From NCBI GenBank assembly GCA_015062205.1, contig SUVB01000056.1, positions 1 to 64,000 of the forward strand: a stretch of 64,000 bases of DNA, in the 5' to 3' direction. Under the pieces are notes generated by a model. It searched no databases. It saw nothing but the letters and a program-made list of their open reading frames with translations, and had not been told where the DNA came from. The number at the start of each line of letters is the position of its first letter. The first letter of the stretch is position 1. Origin of the DNA: Desulfovibrio desulfuricans (lineage in GTDB: Bacteria > Desulfobacterota > Desulfovibrionia > Desulfovibrionales > Desulfovibrionaceae). Both the position numbers and the translations under genes were made by a program. Shown piece by piece: positions 34,772-43,859 of the stretch.

Positions 34772-37027
34772 ATGCTCGCCAGCATCATCAAACGTGACGG
34801 AACGGAAGCGCCTTTCGACTCGGTCAAGATACTCAACGCCATCACCAAGGCCAACAAGGCGGTGGGCGGTGAGGACATGTCTCCCACAGATCTGCTGTAC
34901 GTCACCGAAAAGGTCTGCAAGGCGCTGGAGCAGCGCGGCCTCAAGCATGTTGAAGAAATTCAGGACGTGGTTGAGGAAACCCTGATCCGCTTTGACTACG
35001 CCAAGACGGCCAAGGCTTACATTCTGTATCGTGCCGAGCATACGAAAATCCGCAATGCGGAATCGTATCTCATGGACATCTATAAAAAGCTGACGTATTC
35101 CCCGGCCATCAAGGAAGACATCAAACGCGAGAACGCCAACATCGACGGCGATACGGCCATGGGAACCATGCTCAAGTACGGTTCCGAAGGCTCCAAGTAT
35201 TTCATAGACAACTACATCCTGCCCAAGGACGCCTCGGCCGCCCACATCAACGGCGACATCCACATTCACGACAAAGATTTCTACATGCTCACGGAGACGT
35301 GCTGCCAGATAGATCTCATCCCCCTGTTTAAAAACGGCTTTTCCACAGGGCACGGGCATCTGCGCGAACCCAACTCCATTGAGAGCTATTCCGCCTTGGC
35401 CTGCATAGCCATCCAGGCCAACCAGAATGAAATGCACGGCGGCCAGAGCGTGCCGCACTTTGATTATGCCATGGCCGGGGGCGTCATCAAGACCTACCGC
35501 AAGGAGTATGAACGGGCCTTTGCCGCCGTGCTGCGTCTTGTGGGGGGGATGGATGAAAAGCAGGCCGCAGCGCAGACCCGTGAATGCATGGGCCGCCTGC
35601 CGGAAGGCCCGCGCATGGGCTCCATTGACGCCTATGGGCGCGAACTTGTCGAGGCCGCCCCGGAAGCGCAGCGCGCACTTGTGGCGCAGGCCCACGCCTA
35701 TGCCGCCGACGAGGCCCGGAAATACGCCGACCGCCGCACGTATCAGGCCATGGAGGCCCTTATTCATAACCTGAACACCATGAACTCCCGCGCGGGCGCG
35801 CAGGTGCCCTTCAGCTCCATCAATTACGGCACGGATGTCTCCGCCGAGGGGCGCATGGTCGTCAGGAATCTGCTGGAGGCCACCAGGGCCGGGCTGGGCA
35901 ACGGCGAGACCTCCATTTTCCCCGTGCAAATATTCAAGGTGAAGTCCGGGGTGAACTACAATCCCGGCGAGCCCAACTACGACCTGTTCAAGATGGCCAT
36001 GGAAGTCTCCGCCCTGCGGCTCTTTCCCAATTTCAGCTTCATGGACGCCCCCTTCAACCTGCAGTACTACCGCGAGGGCGACTACAATACCGAAGTGGCC
36101 TACATGGGCTGCCGCACGCGCGTCATGGGCAATGTGCACGATCCCGAGCGCGAGGTGACCTGCGGCCGCGGCAATCTGAGCTTCACCTCCATCAATTTGC
36201 CGCGCCTGGGCCTGGACGCCCAGGGCGACGTGAAGAAATTCTATGCCCTGCTGGATGACCGCATTGATCTGGTCTTCCGGCAGCTCCTGCACCGCTTCAA
36301 GATCCAGTGCGCCAAGAAAGTGCGCAACTATCCCTTCCTCATGGGCGAGGGCGTCTGGATTGACTCCCGCAAGCTCAAGCTGGACGACGCCATCGGCGAA
36401 GTGCTCAAGCACGGCACGCTGACCGTGGGCTTTATCGGCCTGGCCGAAACGCTCAAGGCGCTCACGGGCCGGCACCACGGCGAGAGCGAGGAGGCGCAGA
36501 AGCTCGGCCTGGAAATCATCACCCACATGCGCAAGCGCTGCGACGACAAATCCGCCGAGACCGGCCTGAACTTCTCGCTCATAGCCACCCCGGCGGAAGG
36601 GCTCAGCGGCCGTTTCGTGGCGCTGGACAAGGTGAAATACGGCTGTATCCCCGGCATTACCGACAGGGATTACTACACCAATTCCTTCCATGTGCCGGTG
36701 TACTATCCCATCAAGGCGTTCAGGAAAATCCAGCTTGAGGCGCCTTACCATGCCCTGACCAACGGCGGCCACATCACCTATGTGGAGCTGGACGGCGACA
36801 CCTGCAAGAACCCCGAAGCGTTCGAGAGCATCATCCGCTACATGCATGACCAGGGCGTGGGCTACGGCTCCGTCAACCACCCTCTGGATCGTGACCCCGT
36901 GTGCGGCTATGTGGGCGTCATTAACGGGCGTTGCCCCCGTTGCGGGCGCAGGGAAGGCGAGGGCGTGAGCGCCGAGCTGCTGGAAGAGCTGCGCAAAAAA
37001 TACCCGCATACTCCTAGGTGGGACTAG
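34772..37027 (+). CDS. nrdD: Anaerobic ribonucleoside-triphosphate reductase, large part lacking the glycyl-radical loop
   Basis: 751 residues. It has an N-terminal ATP-cone (IKRDGTEAPFDSVKI, LIRFDYAKTAKAYILYR), then the class III core: INGDIHIHDKDFYMLTETCC, HGGQSVPHFDYAMAGGV, the tip-loop cysteine in AYMGCRTRVMGNVHDPE and GLAETLKALTG. It makes deoxynucleotides anaerobically. The C-terminus has a zinc-ribbon piece with C711, C721 and C724, but Asp708 stands where a fourth cysteine is usual (DPVCG instead of CPVCG). The chain stops at a TAG 27 codons after C724, before any R..GY glycyl-radical motif. That motif is in the next gene, in the same reading frame. The start has GGAG upstream and agrees with the conserved N-terminus. 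Confidence 0.95.
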   Translation: MLASIIKRDGTEAPFDSVKILNAITKANKAVGGEDMSPTDLLYVTEKVCKALEQRGLKHVEEIQDVVEETLIRFDYAKTAKAYILYRAEHTKIRNAESYLMDIYKKLTYSPAIKEDIKRENANIDGDTAMGTMLKYGSEGSKYFIDNYILPKDASAAHINGDIHIHDKDFYMLTETCCQIDLIPLFKNGFSTGHGHLREPNSIESYSALACIAIQANQNEMHGGQSVPHFDYAMAGGVIKTYRKEYERAFAAVLRLVGGMDEKQAAAQTRECMGRLPEGPRMGSIDAYGRELVEAAPEAQRALVAQAHAYAADEARKYADRRTYQAMEALIHNLNTMNSRAGAQVPFSSINYGTDVSAEGRMVVRNLLEATRAGLGNGETSIFPVQIFKVKSGVNYNPGEPNYDLFKMAMEVSALRLFPNFSFMDAPFNLQYYREGDYNTEVAYMGCRTRVMGNVHDPEREVTCGRGNLSFTSINLPRLGLDAQGDVKKFYALLDDRIDLVFRQLLHRFKIQCAKKVRNYPFLMGEGVWIDSRKLKLDDAIGEVLKHGTLTVGFIGLAETLKALTGRHHGESEEAQKLGLEIITHMRKRCDDKSAETGLNFSLIATPAEGLSGRFVALDKVKYGCIPGITDRDYYTNSFHVPVYYPIKAFRKIQLEAPYHALTNGGHITYVELDGDTCKNPEAFESIIRYMHDQGVGYGSVNHPLDRDPVCGYVGVINGRCPRCGRREGEGVSAELLEELRKKYPHTPRWD

Positions 37028-37081
37028 CGGATTCACATATCGGCAGTTGTATATTGTCAGCGAGTAAAGGAGAAGAGGCTC

Positions 37082-37252
37082 ATGTTGATGAAATCGCGTC
37101 TGTTTGAGGAGAGCAAGCCCGCCGTCAAACTGGTGGGGGAGGGGGTGGGCTTTGAGCGCACCCGCCGCATCACCGGCTATCTTGTGGGCACGCTCGACCG
37201 CTTCAATAACGCCAAGCGCGCCGAGGAGCGCGACCGGGTCAAGCATGCCTGA
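37082..37252 (+). CDS. Separate glycyl-radical subunit of the class III reductase
   Basis: 56 residues. RRITGYLVGTLDRFNNAKRA, then EERDRVKHA, is the canonical C-terminal NrdD radical loop, with Gly32 as the radical site (codon 37175-37177). It is absent from the 751-residue NrdD. A good AAAGGAG site lies nine bases before the ATG. The frame is the same as nrdD and only one amber codon plus 18 sense codons separate them, so it could also be reached by read-through. The stop overlaps the nrdG ATG (37245). NrdG is expected to generate the glycyl radical on this small protein, which must then dock in the NrdD active site, in the way the YfiD spare part replaces the loop of pyruvate formate-lyase. 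Confidence 0.88.
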   Translation: MLMKSRLFEESKPAVKLVGEGVGFERTRRITGYLVGTLDRFNNAKRAEERDRVKHA

Positions 37253-37754
37253 CGGTGATACGCCGCAGCTCAGGCTTTCGGGCATCGTGGAGGAATCCAT
37301 TGTCGACGGCCCGGGGTTGCGGTTTGTGCTGTTCACGCAGGGGTGTCCGCACCACTGCAAGGGGTGTCACAACCCGCAGACGCACAGTTTTGAGGGCGGC
37401 TTTCTGCTGACGGCAGAGGCCGCCCTCGCGCGCATCCGTGAAAATCCCCTCCTGGCCGGCGTGACCTTTTCCGGCGGCGAGCCCTTCGAACAGCCGCGGG
37501 CGCTCTGCGCCGTGGCCGAAGGCGTGCGCGGCATGGGCAAGAATGTCGTCACCTTCACCGGGTATACCTACGAGGCCCTGCTGCGCCGCGCCGACCCCTG
37601 GACAGCGCGCCTGCTGGAATTGACCGACCTACTTATCGACGGCCCCTATGTGGAGGCCCTGCAGAATCTTGATCTGCGGTTCCGCGGCAGCTCCAACCAG
37701 CGCGAGCTTGACCGCGCCGCCCGCGCCCGCCTGCGCGCCGCCTGCGCGCTGTGA
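37245..37754 (+). CDS. nrdG: Anaerobic ribonucleotide reductase activating protein (radical SAM)
   Basis: 169 residues, the normal size. The radical SAM cluster motif is C34-x3-C38-x2-C41 in TQGCPHHCKGCHNPQTH, and the SAM-binding GVTFSGGEPFEQP follows. NrdG uses S-adenosylmethionine and a [4Fe-4S] cluster to remove hydrogen from the NrdD glycine. The ATG at 37245 overlaps the end of the 56-residue glycyl-radical gene, so the activase and its substrate protein are translationally coupled. It is under the same B12 riboswitch. Confidence 0.95.
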   Translation: MPDGDTPQLRLSGIVEESIVDGPGLRFVLFTQGCPHHCKGCHNPQTHSFEGGFLLTAEAALARIRENPLLAGVTFSGGEPFEQPRALCAVAEGVRGMGKNVVTFTGYTYEALLRRADPWTARLLELTDLLIDGPYVEALQNLDLRFRGSSNQRELDRAARARLRAACAL

Positions 37755-37794
37755 CGGGCGGAGCAGGGCAGCTGCAGGGAAAGGCTGTTTTCGG

Positions 37795-37825
37795 GGGAGG
37801 GGCTTTTTTGAAAAATGCCCCTCCC
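37795..37825. repeat. Inverted repeat after nrdG
   Basis: GGGAGGGGC (37795-37803) pairs perfectly with GCCCCTCCC (37817-37825), and the 13 bases between (six T, G, five A, T) can extend the stem. No T-run follows on the plus side. It lies 40 bases past nrdG and about 150 bases before the end of the convergent lysE-type gene, so it may terminate or protect either transcript. Confidence 0.5.
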
Positions 37826-37974
37826 TGCGCCCCACCGCAAAAACGTTCATTGCATAGCGTACCGCGCAGGTCATGGCCTTTCCGGGCCGTGGAACTGCGC
37901 TGCGCTCACGGCAGCGGTCTTCCCTCTCCCAAAAACTTCAGGGCGTCTGCCCAGGGGACGGCTGCAGGGCGGCG

Positions 37975-38640
37975 TCATGTGCGTCCGGTGAACAGCAGGG
38001 CGACCGCCAGCGCCACAAAGACGCAGCCTGCGATACGCTGGATCAGTATCTGCCCTGCGGGCGACCGGTTGAACCATACGGCCAGCCGTCCGCCCAGCGC
38101 CGCCACGGTGCAGAACACCACGATGGTCGCCAGCATGAACAGCGCCCCCAGGCACGCCACCTGCAGAGCCGCGCTGCCCCTGGCCGGGTTGCAGAACTGC
38201 GGCAGGAAGGCCAGAAAGAAGATGGAAACCTTGGGATTGGTCACGTTCATGACAATGCCCCGCCGGTACAGGGCCGCATATCCGGGAAAATCCGCCCGGC
38301 GGCGGGGCGTTCCGGCCTCTCCCGCCGCCTGCTCGGCGGCGTCGGCCCGCGCGGCTCCGGCGCGGAAGGAAAGCCGGGCCAGCCACAGCAGGTAGGCCGC
38401 GCCCGTGATTTTCAGCAGGGTGAACGCCAGGGGCGAGGTCTGGAAAATGACGGCCACGCCCAGCGCCACGGCCGTGGTGTGCACGCACAGGCCCGTGACC
38501 AGACCCAGCGTGGTGGCGACGCCTGCGCCCGCGCCGTACAGGGCGGACTGGGTGAGCACGAAGATGTTGTCCGGCCCCGGCGCTATGCCGAGCAGGAGGG
38601 AAGCGGCGAAAAACGCCAGCATAACGTCGGGCGTGGGCAT
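37975..38640 (-). CDS. LysE/RhtB-family amino acid exporter
   Basis: 221 residues with six predicted membrane helices. The N-terminal FFAASLLLGIAPGPDNIFVLTQS is the signature of the LysE/RhtB superfamily, and VMNVTNPKVSIFFLAFLPQF is its second conserved block. Such proteins export amino acids such as homoserine, threonine or lysine; the substrate cannot be assigned here. The gene start overlaps the GIY-YIG gene stop by one base. Confidence 0.9.
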   Translation of the reverse strand: MPTPDVMLAFFAASLLLGIAPGPDNIFVLTQSALYGAGAGVATTLGLVTGLCVHTTAVALGVAVIFQTSPLAFTLLKITGAAYLLWLARLSFRAGAARADAAEQAAGEAGTPRRRADFPGYAALYRRGIVMNVTNPKVSIFFLAFLPQFCNPARGSAALQVACLGALFMLATIVVFCTVAALGGRLAVWFNRSPAGQILIQRIAGCVFVALAVALLFTGRT

Positions 38641-38909
38641 TACGTCATGCCTCCGGTGAGCAGGAAGGGCAGTTTTTGGGATTTGGGGCGGGATTTTACC
38701 GCCGCTTCAAGGCGCAACGCCTGCTTTTTGTCCGGACAGGTCCGGCAGGCCAGCAGCGATACCGGGCGTCTGCCGCGCGTGTAGCGGGCTCCGCCGGCCG
38801 CCAGCCCGTTGTGTTGGGCAAGCCGGCGTTGCGGGTTGGTGGTGACGCCGCAGTACAGCGTGCCGTCGGCGCATTCCAGCAGATAGACGAACCAGGATGC
38901 GGCGCGCAT
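38640..38909 (-). CDS. GIY-YIG domain protein, UPF0213/YhbQ type
   Basis: 89 residues, the length of YhbQ-like proteins. The GIY-YIG motif appears as FVYLLECADGTLYCGVTTN, with conserved Arg in PQRRLAQHN and a GARYTRGRRPVSLL block. It is a small single-domain nuclease-like protein of unclear role, possibly in DNA damage. It shares its stop with the LysE-type start. The ribosome binding site is weak. Confidence 0.85.
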   Translation of the reverse strand: MRAASWFVYLLECADGTLYCGVTTNPQRRLAQHNGLAAGGARYTRGRRPVSLLACRTCPDKKQALRLEAAVKSRPKSQKLPFLLTGGMT

Positions 38910-38927
38910 AGGTGTGCCTGTGCGTGG

Positions 38928-39407
38928 TTAGTCCAGCCCCCCGGCAAGCCAGGCCGTGAGCAGGAAGGAAACAAGCCAGTTGACTGCACGCCGGGGCCAG
39001 GGGTTAAGCGTCGGCCTGCCCGCGCCGAATTGCCTCAGGTTACGCAGAAAGCCCAGAGCCGAGCCGAGGGTATGGAAGAAGACAAAGCCCAGGGCCGCCA
39101 GAAAACCTAACCTGACGAGGCAGAACAGCGCGATGCCGCAGGTGACGCCCGGGGCAAGACAGCCTTCGCGGAACAGGCCGCCGAGGGCTTCTGTGCCGCC
39201 GTTCGCGGTGAAGACGCCGCCGAACGAGCCGGAGTAAAAAAAGGCGCGCCGCCCGTCGGCCCTTTCCCTGTCGTCGAAGCCGCCGCGCTGCCCAGTGTTG
39301 TCCTGCCCGTCGTGCAGGACTTCGACCTCCACCACGCGGGGGCCGTCGTCGCGCCCGTCCGGGGCGTCGTGCTGTCCGAAAGGCGGGCGGGGGGCGGGAA
39401 CTGTCAT
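38928..39407 (-). CDS. Hypothetical membrane protein
   Basis: 159 residues with a clear GGAGGT site before the ATG at 39407. The first 55 residues are polar and rich in Asp, Gly and Arg. Then FFYSGSFGGVFTANGG and two hydrophobic helices follow (LFCLVRLGFLAALGFVFF and WLVSFLLTAWLAGGL at the very end). I do not recognise a family. It lies 18 bases upstream of the GIY-YIG gene on the same strand and is probably in that small operon. It is divergent from the Sel1-repeat gene. Confidence 0.65.
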   Translation of the reverse strand: MTVPAPRPPFGQHDAPDGRDDGPRVVEVEVLHDGQDNTGQRGGFDDRERADGRRAFFYSGSFGGVFTANGGTEALGGLFREGCLAPGVTCGIALFCLVRLGFLAALGFVFFHTLGSALGFLRNLRQFGAGRPTLNPWPRRAVNWLVSFLLTAWLAGGLD

Positions 39408-39569
39408 GCATGACCTCCGTAACGGGTACGCGGCGGGGAAATGCCGTCTCTCCGTTTTTGCCCGCTGTGCGGGGCCGCGTCAAGGGGGGCGGATCTGCCT
39501 TGCCAAGGGCTGGCTTCGGCACTATCTATGGCATGTGCCGCGGAACATTGCGGCGGCAAAGGAGAGCTT

Positions 39570-40283
39570 ATGAAACATTACGGCTTGGCGGCAGTGCTGG
39601 CGGCGGGTCTTGTGCTGGCGTGCGGCCCCGCGTCGGCGGAACCGGCCCCGAATACGGAACAGGCGGCCGCGCCGATGCCGGAGCAGGCGTCGGGGCAGGC
39701 GGCGGATCAGGCGCTGAGTGCGGCCTGGACCGCCTATAATATCGGCCAGTACAAGAAGGTGGTGCAACTGGCGCAACCCCTGGCTTCCGAGGGCAATCCG
39801 CGCGCGCAGGTATTGCTGGCCCGCTGCTATGAAAACGGGCTGGGCGTGCCGCAGGATATGGAGACGGCGGCCAAGTGGCTGCGTCTTGCGGCGGATCAGA
39901 ACTACGGCGAGGCGCAGATCAAGCTGGCCTATCTGTACGATCTGGGCGTCGGCGTGCCCAGGGACGAAAAGGCCGTGGCCGGGCTGATGGCCCGCGCCGC
40001 CGAGGCGGGCAATGCCGAGGCGCAGTTCAATCTGGGGCTGTACTACAGCCAGGGCCGTTACGGCTACCCTAGGGATCAGGCGCAGAGCTTTGCCTGGGCC
40101 CTGCGTTCCGCCGAGCAGGGGTATGCGCAGGCCGAGCGCTACGTGGGCGCGTGCTATGAGCACGGCGTGGGCGTGGAGCAGAACGCCGAACAGGCCGCCC
40201 TCTGGTACAACAGGGCGGCGCGTCAGGGTCTGCACAAGGAAGGCAGCGTATTCACCAATTCGCGCGAGTACACCATGCCGTAG
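39570..40283 (+). CDS. Exported Sel1-repeat (TPR-like) protein
   Basis: 237 residues with a signal peptide (LAAVLAAGLVLACGPASA). A cysteine in the hydrophobic stretch may be a lipobox (VLAC). At least four Sel1 repeats follow, each with an A...L...Y..G.GV pattern, for example ARCYENGLGVPQDMETAAKW, KLAYLYDLGVGVPRDEKAV, LYYSQGRYGYPRDQAQSFAW and YEHGVGVEQNAEQAALWY. Such proteins act as periplasmic scaffolds for protein contacts. AAAGGAGAG precedes the ATG. No partner is evident. Confidence 0.88.
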   Translation: MKHYGLAAVLAAGLVLACGPASAEPAPNTEQAAAPMPEQASGQAADQALSAAWTAYNIGQYKKVVQLAQPLASEGNPRAQVLLARCYENGLGVPQDMETAAKWLRLAADQNYGEAQIKLAYLYDLGVGVPRDEKAVAGLMARAAEAGNAEAQFNLGLYYSQGRYGYPRDQAQSFAWALRSAEQGYAQAERYVGACYEHGVGVEQNAEQAALWYNRAARQGLHKEGSVFTNSREYTMP

Positions 40284-40312
40284 CGGACCGCTGCATCGGC
40301 CTTCCGGCTGCG

Positions 40313-40346
40313 ACGCGCCCCTGTTTCGGAAGAAACGGGGGCGCGT
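40313..40346. terminator. Inverted repeat between convergent Sel1 and recJ genes
   Basis: ACGCGCCCCTGTTTC (40313-40327) pairs with GAAACGGGGGCGCGT (40332-40346) with one T-G pair and a GGAA loop. It lies 30 bases past the Sel1 stop and 26 bases past the recJ stop. T-runs are missing, so termination efficiency is uncertain. Confidence 0.5.
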
Positions 40347-40371
40347 TCAGGTTCCGCCGGACATGGCGGCG

Positions 40372-42105
40372 TCAGCAGGGCCGCCAGTCCTTGATGCCCA
40401 CATCCACGGAGGCCATGCCGTTGAACGTGTCCAGACGGGGCGTATAGGCCACAAGAATGCGACGCCCCACCAGTTCCGGCCCCAGCTCTCCGGCCATGCG
40501 CCAGGCCTTGGCGGAGAGCGTGACGCCGCCGGCTTCGTCGGTCAGGCGCAACTGCACATGCTCGCGGCCGCGCCCGAGGGGGGAACGCTCCTTTACCAGC
40601 AGCGGCGGCGACTGGAAGACGGGTTCCGGGTTGGCGGGGCCGAATGGCTGTAACATCTCAAGTTCTTTGAGAAAAGTCCTGTCGGCGGCCTTGTCGAATC
40701 CCAGCGTGCATTCCAGGGTCAGGCTGGGGCTGAGCGGGGCCGTGCCCAGAACCTCGGCCGCGACGGCCTCAAAACGGGCGCGGAATTCCTCCAGCCTGTC
40801 GGCGGTCAGCCGCACGCCGGCGGCCTGCCTGTGCCCGCCGAAGGAGAGCAGGCTGGATGCCGTGCGGCGCAGGGCCGCGTACAGATCAAATTCTCGCGTG
40901 GAACGCCCGGAGCCTTTGAGGCTGCCCTGATCCTCGCACAGGATGATGGTGGGACGGTAGAATTCCTCCACGATGCGCGAGGCCACAATGCCCACAATGC
41001 CGGGCCGCCAGTCTTTGCCGTAGAGCACCAGCCCGGCGCGCGGCTCGCGGGAGAGCATGTCCACGGCCTGCTCGCGCGCGGCGGCGTGGATGCGTTCCTC
41101 CTCCTGCCGTCGGGCCGTGTTGAGGTCGTCCAGCTCCCGCGCGAGGCGGGCCGCGGCGGCATAATCCTTTTCGCGCAGCAGGCGCAGGGCCAGCTCGCCA
41201 TTGCCCATGCGTCCGGCGGCATTGATGCGCGGCGCCAGGCGAAAGACGACCTGCCCGGCGCTCAGGACGGCGGACGGATCCATGCCGCTGACCGTCTTGA
41301 GGGCGGCCATGCCCGGCCGTTGCGCCCTGGCGATGCGCGCAAGGCCGCCGCGCGTCAGCACCCGGTTCTCGCCGGTGAGGGGCATGACGTCGGCCAGCGT
41401 GCCCAGCGCCACAAGGTCCAGGCAGTCGCCCATGTTGTGTTTTCTGCCGGTATGCGGGGCCAGCGCGGCGTTGAGCGCGCCCATGAGGTAGAAGGCCACG
41501 CCCACCCCGGCCAGATGCGGGTAGGGCAGATCCTCTTCCCGGCAGAGGCGGGGATTGCAGAGGGCGTGTGCCGGGGGCAGCGTCTCCGGCGGCAGATGGT
41601 GATCGGAAACCACAACGGTCATGCCCAGTTCGCGGGCGCGGCGCACGGCTTCCACGTCGGCGATGCCGCAGTCCACGGTCAGCAGGATGCGGCAGCCCTG
41701 CGCGGCCAGCGCCTCCACCTGCGGCACATTGAGCCCGTAGCCTTCGGCGTCGCGATCCGGGATGTGGTGCAGGGCCGCAATGCCGTGGGTTTCCAGCACG
41801 TCCAGCACCAGTGCGGCCGCCGTGACGCCGTCCACGTCATAGTCTCCCCAGACGGCCAGACGCTTTCCGGCCAGCAGCCCGTCGGCCAGCAGACGCGCGG
41901 CCTCCGGCAGGTGCGGCCAGCGGTCCGGGGGCGTCAGGGAGCCCAGCCGCGCGGCAAGAAAGGCCTCCAGGGCGGCCTGCGTGTTCAGTCCGCGCCGCCA
42001 CAGCAGTTCCAGCAGCAGGGGGGAGACGGCAAGGGCTTCCGCCCAGCCGGGGGGCGGGGCCGGGGCGACATTCTCCGGCGGTCGGCGCAGCAGCCAGTTT
42101 TTCAC
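40372..42105 (-). CDS. recJ: Single-stranded-DNA-specific exonuclease RecJ
   Basis: 577 residues from a GTG at 42105, four bases after the stop of the TPR gene. The frame is open upstream, but the family homology begins at [11 protein letters not shown]-phosphoesterase motifs are clear: [14 protein letters not shown] (motif I), [15 protein letters not shown] (II) and [18 protein letters not shown] (III, DHH). The DHHA1 region has [14 protein letters not shown] and [13 protein letters not shown]. RecJ degrades single-stranded DNA 5' to 3' in recombination and mismatch repair. The length is normal. Confidence 0.95.
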   Translation of the reverse strand: MKNWLLRRPPENVAPAPPPGWAEALAVSPLLLELLWRRGLNTQAALEAFLAARLGSLTPPDRWPHLPEAARLLADGLLAGKRLAVWGDYDVDGVTAAALVLDVLETHGIAALHHIPDRDAEGYGLNVPQVEALAAQGCRILLTVDCGIADVEAVRRARELGMTVVVSDHHLPPETLPPAHALCNPRLCREEDLPYPHLAGVGVAFYLMGALNAALAPHTGRKHNMGDCLDLVALGTLADVMPLTGENRVLTRGGLARIARAQRPGMAALKTVSGMDPSAVLSAGQVVFRLAPRINAAGRMGNGELALRLLREKDYAAAARLARELDDLNTARRQEEERIHAAAREQAVDMLSREPRAGLVLYGKDWRPGIVGIVASRIVEEFYRPTIILCEDQGSLKGSGRSTREFDLYAALRRTASSLLSFGGHRQAAGVRLTADRLEEFRARFEAVAAEVLGTAPLSPSLTLECTLGFDKAADRTFLKELEMLQPFGPANPEPVFQSPPLLVKERSPLGRGREHVQLRLTDEAGGVTLSAKAWRMAGELGPELVGRRILVAYTPRLDTFNGMASVDVGIKDWRPC

Positions 42106-42109
42106 AAAA

Positions 42110-42967
42110 TCAGCCCGCCGCCTTGGGTTGCGGGGCTGCGGGCTGCGCCGCCCCGGGCTGTGCCGCGCTCTGCGCGGCCTGCAGCGCGGCCTTGACGCCG
42201 TCCAGCTTGTCGGCGGGCACCAGCTGCTTCTGGATGAGCCAGGCCAGGAACTTGAGCGAAGGCTCGTGGCGCGGGGCCAGATGCAGCCCCTGCAGCAGAT
42301 TGTCCACGCAGCCGGCAATATCCTTGGTTTCCAGCAGCACGCGGGCCATGTTCATGTAAAGATTTTCGTCGTCCTTGGTCAGTTCCAGGGCGCGGCGGTA
42401 GTATTCCAGCGACTGCTTGAGCATCTTGTTCTTGCGCAGGCTGATGCCGAAATCGTTGAACAGGTGTTTGTGCTCCGGCTCGAAGGCGGCGTCCAGCTTG
42501 ACCAGGCGCTGGAAAATGTCCTCCGCCTTGGCGTTGTCGCCGCGTTCCAGGTAGGTGAGTCCGATGCCGAAGTTGGCGCGCACATTGTCCGTATCCAGCT
42601 TGAGCGCCCGGGAATATTCGTATTCGGCGGCGAAGGTCTCGCCGTTTTCGCGGTGGGCGTCGCCGTTGTTCACGTTCTGCTGCAGTTCCTGCATCTTGGG
42701 AAAAACAGAGTTCATGTAGAACTCAGGTTCGGGCGAGAACTTGGCGATCAGCTCGTCCATGGTGATCTTGCGCTTGGGACCGCTGGGCACATAGTTGGTG
42801 TTGAGAGGCTGGCATTCGATGACGTCGCCGTGCTGCTCCACGAACCAGAAGGTTTTCTGCACGGTTTTGCGGGTGGTGGTGCCGGTGCCGACCTTGCGGA
42901 TTTCCTGTGAGGAAAAAACGCCGCGCACTTCGGATTTGTCGCCGGCCTTGGGGGTTTGCATGGACAT
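42110..42967 (-). CDS. Tetratricopeptide-repeat protein
   Basis: 285 residues. Residues 10-70 form a conserved N-terminal region ([20 protein letters not shown] and a WFVEQ stretch) that is not a repeat. About four TPR units follow ([60 protein letters not shown]). The C-terminus is an Ala/Pro/Gln-rich tail. There is no signal peptide, so it is a cytoplasmic scaffold-like protein. It is immediately upstream of recJ, and translational coupling is likely. Confidence 0.85.
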   Translation of the reverse strand: MSMQTPKAGDKSEVRGVFSSQEIRKVGTGTTTRKTVQKTFWFVEQHGDVIECQPLNTNYVPSGPKRKITMDELIAKFSPEPEFYMNSVFPKMQELQQNVNNGDAHRENGETFAAEYEYSRALKLDTDNVRANFGIGLTYLERGDNAKAEDIFQRLVKLDAAFEPEHKHLFNDFGISLRKNKMLKQSLEYYRRALELTKDDENLYMNMARVLLETKDIAGCVDNLLQGLHLAPRHEPSLKFLAWLIQKQLVPADKLDGVKAALQAAQSAAQPGAAQPAAPQPKAAG

Positions 42968-43059
42968 GGTGGATTCCCTGTTCTCTTGTTGCCTGATGGT
43001 GTGCCGTGGCCGACGCGCCCTGCGGTTGCGCCGGCCGGAAAATTTTCAGCAGTGCGGCG

Positions 43060-43767
43060 TTACGCTGCGGCCTCCGCCATTTCGGCCATGATAGCGCGCG
43101 CGGCCGCCACCGGGTCGGGCGCGGCCGTGACGGGCCTGCCCGCCACCAGGAAATCCGCCCCGGCCCGCACGGCGGCGGCGGGCGTCATGATGCGGCGCTG
43201 GTCGCCTGCCGCCGCGCCCGCCGGGCGGATGCCGGGGCAGAGACAGCGCAGGCGCGGCGTCGCCGCCTTGACGGCTGCCGCCTCATGGCCGGAACAGACC
43301 ACGCCGTCCAGTCCCCAGTCAGCCGCGCCGCGCGCAAGCTGCGGGGCGAAATCCTGCGGATCGGCCGCAATGCCCGGCATCTCGCCGGGGGCGAAACTGG
43401 TCAGCACCGTGACGCCGAAGAGCAGGGGCGGGCGGGGCAGCCCTGACGCAGCTTCCACGGCGGCGCGGCACATGCGTTCGCCGCCCTGGCAGTGCAGGGT
43501 CAGCATGTCCGCGCCCACGGCGGCGGCGGCCTTGACGGCCTGCGCCACCGTATGGGGAATGTCGTAGAACTTCAGATCCAGAAAGACCCTGAAGTCCATC
43601 CCCGCCAGTTCCGCGAGAAGCGACGGTCCGGCCCAGGTGAACAGTTCCATGCCCACCTTGCACCAGGGCACAATGCCGCGCAGCTGCCGGGCCAGGTCCA
43701 GCGCCGGCTTGGCTGCGGGAAAATCCAGCGCCACCGCCAGTTGCGGGGCAGAGGGAGATGAGGGCAT
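43060..43767 (-). CDS. pyrF: Orotidine-5'-phosphate decarboxylase
   Basis: 235 residues. The catalytic DxKxxD motif is in FLDLKFYDIPHTVAQAV. Other family marks are LAVALDFPAAKPAL at the start, KVGMELFTWAGP, and the phosphate-gripper LCPGIRP with a later ADFLVAGRPVTAAPDP. It makes UMP in pyrimidine synthesis. The start at 43767 agrees with the conserved N-terminus. It is 92 bases downstream of gmk, so two nucleotide-metabolism genes lie together. Confidence 0.95.
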   Translation of the reverse strand: MPSSPSAPQLAVALDFPAAKPALDLARQLRGIVPWCKVGMELFTWAGPSLLAELAGMDFRVFLDLKFYDIPHTVAQAVKAAAAVGADMLTLHCQGGERMCRAAVEAASGLPRPPLLFGVTVLTSFAPGEMPGIAADPQDFAPQLARGAADWGLDGVVCSGHEAAAVKAATPRLRCLCPGIRPAGAAAGDQRRIMTPAAAVRAGADFLVAGRPVTAAPDPVAAARAIMAEMAEAAA

Positions 43768-43859
43768 GGCTGGAACCTCGGTTCCGGACGGCGGCCGGAA
43801 GTTTTCTGCGTCGCTGCGCGCCCTGCGGGCGTGACGCGCCGCAGGACGTAGACGAACGC

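Noticed and set aside
34772-37252. nrdD read as a pseudogene disabled by a nonsense mutation
   Set aside because: The small downstream gene has its own ribosome binding site and an intact radical motif, nrdG overlaps it and is intact, and the riboswitch is conserved. Decay would be expected to affect these as well.
34637-37360. A 907-codon minus-strand frame opposite nrdD and nrdG
   Set aside because: It is a shadow of nrdD; the product has no recognisable domain.
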